From assembly GCA_003661105.1 (NCBI GenBank), contig QMVM01000112.1:1-6477 (forward strand): a DNA stretch of 6,477 nucleotides, read 5' to 3'. The DNA is from Methanosarcinales archaeon. GTDB lineage: Archaea > Halobacteriota > Methanosarcinia > Methanosarcinales > Methanogasteraceae. The notes under the pieces were generated by a model. That model did no database searches. It saw only the letters and a program-made list of their open reading frames with translations, and was not told where the DNA came from. Positions 1 through 6,043 of this stretch are shown piece after piece. How positions within the stretch are numbered: the stretch's first letter is position 1; each line of letters opens with the position of its first letter. A program made the position numbers and the translations under genes.

Positions 1-1152
1 CGGGTTCTTCTTGATCAGTGCGACCAGCAGTCCGAAGAGATCCATCGTGGCAAAATCAAGACCTTCGACAGAATGCGCAAGCTTGTTCAGATCAGCATCC
101 GTAAGCGATACGAAACGATCCTTAACAGCAAGCGACCGGTTCAATCTCTTTCCGAAATCCTCCATCCAGGCAGCATCGTATTCCTGCAATCTCTCCAAAG
201 AGACGTCCCCCTCAGAAATCGCACTGGCAGCAACGTCCCCTGCGATGCTTCCCGCATCCATCGCATTGGCGATACCGCCGCCTGTGAGCGGATCAACCTG
301 ATGCGCGGCATCGCCTACCAGCATCAAGCCGTTTGCAACCGTCCGTTCGATCGGTCCGGATGCTGGCTCGCCGCCGACCACGAGTTCGATGATCTTACCA
401 TCAGGGTAGCGAGTCCTGACAAAGTCCTGCAGCAGATCGATCGGACGTTTGCCCTGGCTGCATGTATTGCCGCCGATCCCGATCCCGATATTTGCGCACC
501 GGTTCCCCTTCGGGAAGACCCATAGATATCCGGACGGCGCTACCGCACTGCCAAGATGGAATTCGCAGCGATCCTGATCGACATCGATGTCTGCCACGAT
601 GAACTGTGCGCAGGTATTAATGTCGGAGGGTTTGAGTGTGGTATCGATGCCTGCCCACCGCCCGATCATGGATTCGATGCCGTCAGCACCGATAACGATA
701 TCGGAACGGACCTCCACTTCTTCGCAGCCGAGATGCATCGCGGTGATGCCTTTCACATACCCATCTTCCATGATCAGACCTGTTGCCCGCGTCTTGACCT
801 GCACATCTGCTCCGGCAATCGCCGCGGCATCAGCTAGCGTACGGTCAAAGAGTTTGCGTTCGAGCACGTACCCGACCTCGCTTCCTGAAACATCCTCTGA
901 TAGTTCGACACTGGTGCCGTCCGGTGCAAAGATCCGTGAACCCTTAACTTCAGCAGCAATCCACCGCTCATCCGGTTCTATGTGCCTCTTGATCCTGGGT
1001 TTCGCAACACCTTCTGCGCACCTGACAGGATCCCCGATCTCCTGACGCTTCTCGATCATCAGCACGTCGCATCCGCGCATAGCCGCGGTCTTTGCAGTGA
1101 CTGAGCCGGCCGGCCCTGCGCCGACAACGATGATGTCGTATTTATCCCTCAT
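1..1152 (-). CDS. Digeranylgeranylglycerophospholipid (geranylgeranyl) reductase, FAD-dependent, 3' end cut by the window
   Basis: I translated this from the reverse strand: 384 codons open to the left edge with no stop. The family is usually about 390-410 residues, so only a short C-terminal piece is missing. The N-terminus carries a Rossmann FAD motif, VVGAGPAGS (residues 9-17), followed by the family-typical GDPVRCAEG (40-48). A second FAD motif, IGADG, lies at 154-158. The reductase signature YLWVFPKG is at 209-216, and the flavin-binding GDAAHQVDPLTGGGI at 280-294. Proteins of this family reduce the double bonds of geranylgeranyl chains in archaeal ether lipids at the membrane, using reduced FAD. 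The ATG overlaps the stop of the upstream ferredoxin (ATGA) and is preceded by GAGGT at 1163-1159 with a 6-nt spacer, which fixes the start. In Methanosarcina an adjacent ferredoxin has been reported as needed for full reduction, so the pair here is probably functional. The exact lipid substrate (phospholipid or free prenyl chain) is inferred from the family. Confidence 0.93.
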   Translation of the reverse strand, partial: MRDKYDIIVVGAGPAGSVTAKTAAMRGCDVLMIEKRQEIGDPVRCAEGVAKPRIKRHIEPDERWIAAEVKGSRIFAPDGTSVELSEDVSGSEVGYVLERKLFDRTLADAAAIAGADVQVKTRATGLIMEDGYVKGITAMHLGCEEVEVRSDIVIGADGIESMIGRWAGIDTTLKPSDINTCAQFIVADIDVDQDRCEFHLGSAVAPSGYLWVFPKGNRCANIGIGIGGNTCSQGKRPIDLLQDFVRTRYPDGKIIELVVGGEPASGPIERTVANGLMLVGDAAHQVDPLTGGGIANAMDAGSIAGDVAASAISEGDVSLERLQEYDAAWMEDFGKRLNRSLAVKDRFVSLTDADLNKLAHSVEGLDFATMDLFGLLVALIKKNP

Positions 1153-1316
1153 GTAAGAACCTCGATAGCCCCGATCGGGCATATTCTGGCACATGCGCCG
1201 CATTCAGTGCAAGTATCTGCAATCTCGATCCACGTCTCTATGAGTTCGATCGCGCCTACCGGGCAGACCGAGACACATGCGCCGCAGTATCCACATTTGT
1301 ACCGATTAACGCTAAT
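1149..1316 (-). CDS. Small 2[4Fe-4S] ferredoxin, apparent ATT start
   Basis: This 55-residue protein is too small and too unusual at its start for simple ORF calling. It begins (M)SVNRYKCGYCGACVSVCP and contains two complete CxxCxxCxxxCP motifs: Cys8, 11, 14, 18 and Cys36, 39, 42, 46. Each can supply ligands for a [4Fe-4S] cluster, as in bacterial-type low-potential ferredoxins. The conserved V-N-R-Y just before the first cysteine suggests the protein starts at the ATT at 1316-1314, whose A is also the last base of the gatE stop (TAATT). No ATG, GTG or TTG occurs in frame between that codon and the first cysteine, nor for roughly 95 nt upstream inside gatE. GGGAGGAG lies 8 nt before the ATT. 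An ATA one codon earlier is the alternative. The stop overlaps the start of the lipid reductase gene, so electron delivery to that enzyme is the likely role. Confidence 0.87.
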   Translation of the reverse strand: MSVNRYKCGYCGACVSVCPVGAIELIETWIEIADTCTECGACARICPIGAIEVLT

Positions 1317-3202
1317 TATGCTAACTCCTCCCTGATCTTTTCCGTAAGTATTCTGCTGATTAATTTGCCGTCCGCCTTGCCACGCAGGTTCTGCATCGCA
1401 ACACCCATCAGCGGACCAACTGCATCCATTCCGCGTTCGCGGACAAAATCACTCCGCGCCACAACAATCATTGCAATCATATCCGCAATCTCAGTCTCAT
1501 CCACGCTGACGATGCCGATACTCTCTGCCACTGCTGCAACCGGGTGGTCTGGCTGATCTGCAAGCACGCGTAATATATCGATAATTCCCTCTTTCGCAAC
1601 CGTATTATCTGCCACCAGACTGAACAGTTCTAAAAAGTGTCTATCCGAAAATTCCCCGATCATGACACCGTCTTTCCGGAGTTCGGTCAGGGTTGCGGTC
1701 AGCGTCCGCACCACAAGAGCAGCATCCACGCTCACCGACCCCATGACCTCATCAAATACAGTCAAATATCTGGAATACACAATCTTTTGTGCCAGATCCT
1801 CTGAAAGATCGTATTCCCTGACGTAACGATCCTTTTTATCAGATAGTAACTCCGGAATCGGAATACCATCGATTCTTCCGGATACCGGAACCGGCGGAAC
1901 ATCGGTCTCCGGATACATCCGTGCAGCGCCCGGAAGCGGTCGTAGATATGCGCTGACACCATCGGGAAGCATCTTTCGAGTCTCCTCAGGAATTCCTATG
2001 AGTGCCTGCTCTGCTCTTTCGGAAACCGCCTCTATCGCATCAGCTGCCCGATCGCGGAGATCGGCAACGATTGCCACGCAATCCTCTGCCTCTGCGCCCA
2101 CGAAATCCCGGAGCGCGCCGACCTCGGCATCAGTGACCCCATAAGCAGGAAGCTCATCGGTGTGAAATATCCCGCCAACGCCTGCTTTCTTTGCCCGGTC
2201 CGAAAGCTCGGATCCGAGACGGCGGTCTGGCTGGATCTCCGCTCCGACCAGTCCTCCGAATCCGCGGAGGTGTAGTGCAAGCACACATCCCTTCGTAATT
2301 GCGCGCTTGATAACAGCAGACTCAGTACTCTCAAAGATATGCGTCACATCCATAATCTCGCCAACAGTTGCACCCCTCTTCTTAAGTTCCTCCCGGATCT
2401 CAAGCAGTCTGACCTGGCGGAGTGCTTCGTACACAACGATGGTCTCGATAAGGTCGAGCTCCTGGACTCCCTTGATCTCAACCCTTGCGCCCTCTGCAAT
2501 CGAGATGTTCACATCCTGTCTGATCGTGCCGATCCCGCGCTTTACAGCACCTGTTGACCGAAGAATCATCCCGATCTGTTCGGCAGTCTCTCTTGCGTGC
2601 GCAGGCGAGACGATGTCAGGCGCTGTTCCGATCTCGACTAACGGTATCCCGAGGCGGTCTAACGAGAATACGACTGTATCTCCTTCTTCCCCTACCCGCT
2701 GAGCAGCGTCCTCTTCGAGGCAGAGCACATCCACGCCGACCCTGCCTTCTGACGTCTCGAGGTAACCATCGGTTGCGGCAAGCGATGTGCGCTGGAATCC
2801 GGCAGTGTTCGAGCCGTCGATCACGATCTTTCGCATGGTATAAAGCTCGTCGACTGGCTGCATGTTTAAGAGGCGGGCGATCATGAGCGTGGTGTCGATC
2901 GCTTCCTCATTTAATTCCCGCGGCGGCTCTTCATCATTCTCGACGAGACATGTGCTCGGATAGGCCTTGTACCTGAATTTGCGGATGACTTTCGCCTCTT
3001 CGAGCGCTGCCCGGTCGGTCTCACCCATCTCACTCTGCGTCGGTCGCAGGTACCTGTAAAATTCGTAATCCGAGTCATCGGTGTCCCGGAGCAGTGTTGG
3101 GCATCTGCAAAAAAGTTTATGATCGGTGTTTAGTTGCTGGTGTATCTCCAGCCCGGCTTTCAGCCCGAGTGTGTTATAATCAAGATTCGGGGTGCGGGTC
3201 AT
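1316..3202 (-). CDS. gatE: Glutamyl-tRNA(Gln) amidotransferase subunit E (GatE)
   Basis: This 628-residue protein is a full-length match to archaeal GatE, which is usually about 620-635 residues. With the asparaginase-like GatD subunit it converts misacylated Glu-tRNA(Gln) to Gln-tRNA(Gln) in the cytoplasm. GatE binds the tRNA, phosphorylates the glutamyl group with ATP and receives ammonia from GatD. Visible landmarks are GLKAGLEIHQQL (13-24), the start of the GatB/E catalytic fold; LFCRCP (30-35); and GTIRQDVNISI (225-235). The AspRS-like GAD insertion begins near HLRGFGGLVGAE (311-322). RMYPETDVPP (428-437) follows, and the C-terminal helical YqeY-like tail ends with GPLMGVAMQNLRGKADGK (596-613). 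No lesion is seen. A TATA box lies 28 nt upstream of the ATG, so the message is probably leaderless or nearly so. It is the first gene of an operon with the ferredoxin and lipid reductase. gatD is not in this window. Confidence 0.97.
   Translation of the reverse strand: MTRTPNLDYNTLGLKAGLEIHQQLNTDHKLFCRCPTLLRDTDDSDYEFYRYLRPTQSEMGETDRAALEEAKVIRKFRYKAYPSTCLVENDEEPPRELNEEAIDTTLMIARLLNMQPVDELYTMRKIVIDGSNTAGFQRTSLAATDGYLETSEGRVGVDVLCLEEDAAQRVGEEGDTVVFSLDRLGIPLVEIGTAPDIVSPAHARETAEQIGMILRSTGAVKRGIGTIRQDVNISIAEGARVEIKGVQELDLIETIVVYEALRQVRLLEIREELKKRGATVGEIMDVTHIFESTESAVIKRAITKGCVLALHLRGFGGLVGAEIQPDRRLGSELSDRAKKAGVGGIFHTDELPAYGVTDAEVGALRDFVGAEAEDCVAIVADLRDRAADAIEAVSERAEQALIGIPEETRKMLPDGVSAYLRPLPGAARMYPETDVPPVPVSGRIDGIPIPELLSDKKDRYVREYDLSEDLAQKIVYSRYLTVFDEVMGSVSVDAALVVRTLTATLTELRKDGVMIGEFSDRHFLELFSLVADNTVAKEGIIDILRVLADQPDHPVAAVAESIGIVSVDETEIADMIAMIVVARSDFVRERGMDAVGPLMGVAMQNLRGKADGKLISRILTEKIREELA
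1325..1332 (-). promoter_or_regulatory. Strong Shine-Dalgarno sequence of the ferredoxin gene
   Basis: GGGAGGAG on the minus strand, inside the last codons of gatE, is a near-perfect anti-16S match. It sits 8 nt before the ATT proposed as the ferredoxin start and 5 nt before the alternative ATA. It is the main evidence that translation starts here despite the lack of a canonical start codon. Confidence 0.72.
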
Positions 3203-3225
3203 CTCTCTTGAATGGATCGTTGTGG

Positions 3226-3234
3226 TATATATTT
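3226..3234 (-). promoter_or_regulatory. TATA box of the gatE-ferredoxin-reductase operon
   Basis: On the minus strand the sequence reads AAATATATA, centred 28 nt upstream of the gatE ATG. Archaeal TATA boxes lie about 26 nt before the transcription start, so transcription should begin within a few bases of the ATG. The core is nearly symmetric and might also be read toward the plus strand. Confidence 0.65.
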
Positions 3235-3340
3235 GTTATCGCAGGCTCGCATCTATGGACTCCCCAACAAATAAGATACTTTCATGTATATCTTGAAGTC
3301 CCAGCTGTGCCACGCCCGGAATAAATTCCGATGCATCCGC

Positions 3341-3362
3341 GGGTGGGAGGTCGGGCGATGGG
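3341..3362 (+). other. Potential G-quadruplex motif
   Basis: Four runs of three G occur at 3341-3343, 3345-3347, 3353-3355 and 3360-3362, with loops of 1, 5 and 4 bases. This meets the usual G3 rule for an intramolecular quadruplex on the plus strand. It lies about 140 bp upstream of gatE and just before the pseudogene. In GC-rich DNA such a motif can arise by chance. Confidence 0.4.
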
Positions 3363-3439
3363 ATGCGCGCGGCAGAGGTGGGGTGGGCAGGCGCGTGTTT
3401 GCCGACATCGGCGGCAGTTTGGTTGTCATTTTTGGCATC

Positions 3440-4257
3440 TATAAAGGTGCGACCGATGGCGATGGAACATTCAAGACGAACGTTTCAAAGGGTGCCGGCA
3501 ACTACACCGCAACCAGACTCGACCCCAACACCAACTACACGATCGGCACGCACACAGTCGATGACAAGGAGGACGTCAACCAGACCTGGAAGAACGACAC
3601 TGCAAAGACACTGCCGTTCACAGGGCTTCAGCGCATCAATGTGACGCCGACCGCAGGGGCGCTACACATCAGCGAGTCTATTAATTTCAATGCCACCGGA
3701 CATGATCATAACTGAAAAGGGTCAAACGATGGCCCGATAGATCCGTCAAATATAACATTCGGATGGGGTACCACCCCACCGGGCGTTGGGACGCTCAACG
3801 CTACGACCGACCCGGTCATAAACTTCACAACACGACACGCAGGACGCATCGAGATATACGCGGGTCAACAGCAGTGTATCGAGTAACGAGACCTACGAGG
3901 TATGGATCACAGTAAATGCAGCACATTACTACTTACAAGTAGTTCGAAAGCGACGCCAACTCCGTCCGGCGGTGGCGGCGGAGGCACATGCCCGCCAGGC
4001 TGGTTCGATACCCCGGCGCCTGCCGTGACCGCAACGAAAGCGCCGGCAGCATCGGCGATGCAACGGCTACGCCGCCGGGCGAGCGAGTGACGCCAGCACC
4101 GGCGAGGGCGAAACCCGCGGCGTCAAAAGCGACTACACCGGCGGTGGAAGGGATGGCGACAACGAAGCCTGCGAAGGGTGCGTCGGTATTCACTGCGGTA
4201 TTCATGATCGCAGGGCTGCTCGCAGTTGCTTACGCGATGATGCGGCACAGAGGGTAG
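3440..4257 (+). pseudogene. Decayed secreted surface protein with Ig-like repeat and PGF-CTERM-like anchor
   Basis: The 3' part of a cell-surface protein gene can be read only by switching frames. The first segment (to 3712) holds a fibronectin-like ending, LDPNTNYTIGTHTV, then an Ig/invasin-like start, INVTPTAGALHISESINF. An in-frame TGA sits at 3713-3715. The same frame continues with IDPSNITF and VGTLNATTDPVINFTT up to about 3862, then shifts by one base to VNSSVSSNETYEVWITVNA (from 3864). It shifts again near 3905-3940 to a low-complexity linker, KATPTPSGGGGGGTCPPGW, and a third time at about 4020-4060 to a Thr/Pro/Ala-rich spacer. The end is TAVFMIAGLLAVAYAMMRHRG, a hydrophobic helix plus basic tail as in PGF-CTERM proteins. 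About eleven N-x-S/T sequons are present, as expected of an archaeal S-layer or adhesin-type protein. No signal peptide is found, so the 5' end is lost. Function as a live gene is unlikely. Confidence 0.8.
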
Positions 4258-4280
4258 GCGAAAGCACAGGCGATGGCGGA

Positions 4281-4316
4281 TGAAGGGAGCACTGCCCTTC
4301 ACCCTCTTTCTTTTTT
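4281..4316 (+). terminator. Hairpin plus T-tract terminator
   Basis: TGAAGGG (4281-4287) pairs with CCCTTCA (4295-4301) around a 7-base loop, followed by a pyrimidine stretch ending in six T (4311-4316). It sits 24 bp after the stop of the surface-protein remnant and before the promoter of the small membrane protein. It most likely ended the old surface-protein transcript. Confidence 0.55.
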
Positions 4317-4347
4317 GTGCTTCAGGGGTGCTGGCGCATCCGAAAGT

Positions 4348-4356
4348 CTTAAATAT
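4348..4356 (+). promoter_or_regulatory. TATA box of the small membrane protein gene
   Basis: CTTAAATAT, preceded by a purine-rich CGAAAG that fits a BRE element, is centred about 27 nt before the ATG at 4379. This is the spacing expected for a leaderless archaeal transcript and supports 4379 over the upstream ATG at 4280. Confidence 0.65.
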
Positions 4357-4378
4357 CAATGCATCCATTTCGTGTATT

Positions 4379-4564
4379 ATGGTTGTCACACTACTTCAAA
4401 CACCGATCGAGCTATCCAATTACCCGCTTATAATCGGGCTTGCCATACTCGTATATGCGGTTTTTGCGATCCGGTTCACCAAGGTTCACGTGGCGCTGCT
4501 CTCGATACTGGCATTTGCCGCAATCTATGTGATGCTGATCGCAGTCGGCATTCTTGTATTATAA
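4379..4564 (+). CDS. 61-residue two-helix membrane protein, unknown function
   Basis: I do not recognise this protein. It starts MVVTLLQTPIELSNYP and consists almost entirely of two hydrophobic helices, roughly residues 16-32 and 38-60, joined by a short basic turn, IRFTKVH (31-37). No catalytic motif or cysteine is present, and the C-terminus ends within the second helix (GILVL). The frame is open back to an ATG at 4280, but that longer form would read through a terminator and a promoter. The TATA box 27 nt before 4379 argues for this shorter start and a leaderless message. The gene converges on the PhoU-type regulator with a 24-bp gap. A role linked to transport or to that regulator is possible only by position. 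Clean codon structure and the matched promoter suggest a real gene. Confidence 0.68.
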   Translation: MVVTLLQTPIELSNYPLIIGLAILVYAVFAIRFTKVHVALLSILAFAAIYVMLIAVGILVL

Positions 4565-4588
4565 TGTCTGAGATTGGGTACCTGCACT

Positions 4589-5593
4589 CTAACGCAGTTC
4601 CTCGGTGTTTAGGTTAATCGAGATCTCTGCGATATCCGCCCCGTATTCGGCAATCCGCCGCAGGCTCTCCAGGATGAAGCTCACTTCTGTTATGTTACAC
4701 TCCTTCCGGGCATCCTTATCAATAGCCACCCCTCTCGCAACGACCTCTGCCGCATCTGTTATAACGCTGTTTGCATCCTTTGTATTCTCCTTTGAAAGTG
4801 ATGCTATCCCCCTCATAAATACGTCGTGCGCCATTTCCCCCATCTCGCAGATCCTGTCGATCGATTCGACCCTGCTATCCAGTTCGATGATATTTTGCGC
4901 AATCTTTTCGGCATGATCGCCGATTCGTTCCATGCTCTTTGAGATCAGCCGGTACCCAAGGCATTCCCGCGGATGGGTTATCCCAATCTTCTCAGATAGC
5001 CCCGGATCTTCGATAGCCGCCTTCAACTGTCTCACGATCAATAGGTAGAAGCGGTCAACCTCGTCATCCCGCTGGATGATGTCCTCCGCAAGTTCCAGGT
5101 CGTGATTACGAAGCGCATATAAGGCATCCTTATGCATCGAGGAGATGAGCCGTGTCATACTCTGCATCGCTTTTGCAAGCGGTAGATCGCGATAGTTAAG
5201 AAGACTCTGCAGGATCATTTCATCGTGCGACTCCCCGACCACCTCAAGCCCGATCAAGCGCTGCCGCACAGCATCCTTGATCCATTTCCGGTCTGACGCG
5301 CCAAACCCCCCTGGCGAGATTAACTTTATGATATCATATCCGACCAGATAGTGCGCAACCAGCAGTCTGAGATTGTTATCCTGACTCTCGCCCGGGACCA
5401 ATTTGATGGTCGCCTCGTATATCTGTTCATGGGTCTTTGGCTGCGTGGTCAGCAGAAGCGACCGGTCTGGCTGCGGTGCAAGGAAAATCTCATCCCCTGC
5501 CGCAAGCCCGATATCTCGTGCCCACTTGATCGGCAGCGATACGATGAGTGTTGCACCGCCTGTAATCTGCACCTTCCTCTTATCTGGCATCAT
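4589..5593 (-). CDS. AbrB-PhoU fusion, phosphate-uptake-type regulator
   Basis: The protein has 334 residues, the usual size for archaeal PhoU proteins with an N-terminal DNA-binding swapped-hairpin domain. Residues 6-50 form the AbrB/MazE-like part, with VQITGGATLIVSLPIKWA followed by GDEIFL. Two PhoU three-helix bundles follow. DDEVDRFY (176-183) and MERIGDHAEKIAQNI (221-235) mark the first. RRIAEYGADIAEISIN (312-327) marks the second and carries the acidic residues that bind metal in PhoU proteins. Such proteins are thought to link phosphate status to Pst transport and gene expression, acting in the cytoplasm and possibly on DNA. No pst genes are in the window, so phosphate as the signal is a family inference. 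The start is ATG at 5593 or the adjacent ATG at 5590; a TATA box centred at about 5621 suits either as a leaderless or short-leader start. It is divergent from gatC and convergent with the small membrane protein gene. Confidence 0.92.
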   Translation of the reverse strand: MMPDKRKVQITGGATLIVSLPIKWARDIGLAAGDEIFLAPQPDRSLLLTTQPKTHEQIYEATIKLVPGESQDNNLRLLVAHYLVGYDIIKLISPGGFGASDRKWIKDAVRQRLIGLEVVGESHDEMILQSLLNYRDLPLAKAMQSMTRLISSMHKDALYALRNHDLELAEDIIQRDDEVDRFYLLIVRQLKAAIEDPGLSEKIGITHPRECLGYRLISKSMERIGDHAEKIAQNIIELDSRVESIDRICEMGEMAHDVFMRGIASLSKENTKDANSVITDAAEVVARGVAIDKDARKECNITEVSFILESLRRIAEYGADIAEISINLNTEELR

Positions 5594-5594
5594 G

Positions 5595-5625
5595 TTCTAT
5601 ATAGTATATCTATATCCTATATAAA
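5595..5625. promoter_or_regulatory. Shared divergent promoter region, TATA-rich
   Basis: The 49-bp spacer between the PhoU-type gene and gatC is built of repeated CTATAT units (5597, 5610, 5617). Read on the minus strand, TTTATATA (5625-5618) is 28 nt before the regulator ATG at 5593. The same bases read TATATAAA on the plus strand, 22 nt before the gatC ATG at 5643. ATATA-G-TATAT (5599-5609) is a small inverted repeat that could serve as an operator. Promoter function is inferred from spacing. Confidence 0.6.
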
Positions 5626-5642
5626 CGATACCAATATGTACT

Positions 5643-5942
5643 ATGACACCTGAACGAAAGAGTATGATCACGCCAGAGGAAGTTGAGCACATCGGATGGC
5701 TTGCGCGCATAAAACTGACCGGGGAAGAAAAGGAGCAGTATGCAGAGCAGATGAATGATATACTTGACTATTTTGGGAAGATTGACGAGATAACGACCGA
5801 TGTCGAGCCAACCTACCACGTGCTCGAACTTCACAACGTATTCAGGGAGGATGTGACTTCCGGTTCACTGGAACAGGACGCAGCACTTGCAAACGCTCCA
5901 AAGGTTAAGGATGGGTTTTTCAAGGCTCCAAGGATTATGTAA
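5643..5942 (+). CDS. gatC: Asp/Glu-tRNA amidotransferase subunit C (GatC)
   Basis: This 99-residue protein matches GatC, the small subunit that wraps around GatA and GatB in the GatCAB amidotransferase. In archaea GatCAB mainly turns Asp-tRNA(Asn) into Asn-tRNA(Asn). The N-terminal helix contains ITPEEVEHIGWLARIKLT (9-26), followed by MNDILDYFGKIDEI (37-50). The V-E-P-TYHVLEL segment (55-65) is the family's proline-rich middle. The tail VFREDV...DGFFKAPRIM (69-99) is the usual C-terminal signature. Two starts are possible: ATG at 5643, or Met8 at 5664, which fits the typical family N-terminus (MIT-EEVEHIGWLAR) and the TATA spacing slightly better. gatA and gatB, often directly downstream in archaea, are absent here; a broken IS66 transposase follows about 100 bp later. 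Confidence 0.94.
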   Translation: MTPERKSMITPEEVEHIGWLARIKLTGEEKEQYAEQMNDILDYFGKIDEITTDVEPTYHVLELHNVFREDVTSGSLEQDAALANAPKVKDGFFKAPRIM

Positions 5943-5974
5943 TCTCTTTTCGTAACTACTCACCCCCACCACCG

Positions 5975-6003
5975 CAAAATTTATTATTAATGAAATTATA
6001 TGT
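5975..6003 (+). promoter_or_regulatory. Possible AT-rich promoter before the transposase remnant
   Basis: The stretch between gatC and the IS66 remnant is AT-rich and holds TATA-like sequences, AATTTATTATTA and AAATTATATG. Either could direct transcription toward 6013-6053. No terminal inverted repeat of the element could be identified, so whether this belongs to the insertion or to the host is unclear. Confidence 0.3.
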
Positions 6004-6043
6004 ATCATTGCAATGGTTGTGAATAAAACATTTCGTTTGATGG

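Larger units (their letters stand above)
3203..3440. other. GC-rich spacer without a convincing gene
   Basis: Between gatE and the surface-protein remnant I see the gatE TATA box, a 14-bp near-palindrome at 3317-3330 and a G-run cluster at 3341-3362. The plus-strand frame that leads into the remnant is open back to an ATG at 3284, but the residues before about position 3440 look like neither a signal peptide nor a recognisable domain. No ribosome binding site precedes that ATG. This is probably the scar left by loss of the 5' half of the neighbouring gene. Confidence 0.5.

Noticed and set aside
11..1045. Plus-strand open frames of 90-150 codons
   Set aside because: They are antisense shadows of the geranylgeranyl reductase, whose conserved motifs lie on the minus strand.
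1365..2886. Open frames on either strand within gatE
   Set aside because: They are shadows of the full-length GatE frame and show no recognisable domain.
3253..3644. Open frames over the GC-rich spacer, including 3363-3644 on the plus strand and 3253-3438 on the minus strand
   Set aside because: Composition-driven frames with no ribosome binding site, no promoter at the right distance and no recognisable motif.
3713..3715. In-frame TGA in the surface-protein remnant as selenocysteine
   Set aside because: Methanogens can use Sec, but this protein type does not, no SECIS-like hairpin was seen, and several frameshifts follow.
4280..4378. Longer start of the small membrane protein, giving 94 residues with a signal-like N-terminus
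   Set aside because: This start lies inside a terminator hairpin, and the added residues are explained by the T-tract. A well-spaced TATA box supports 4379.
5597..5623. CTATAT repeats as a CRISPR-like or iteron array
   Set aside because: The units are too short, irregularly spaced and better explained as promoter elements.
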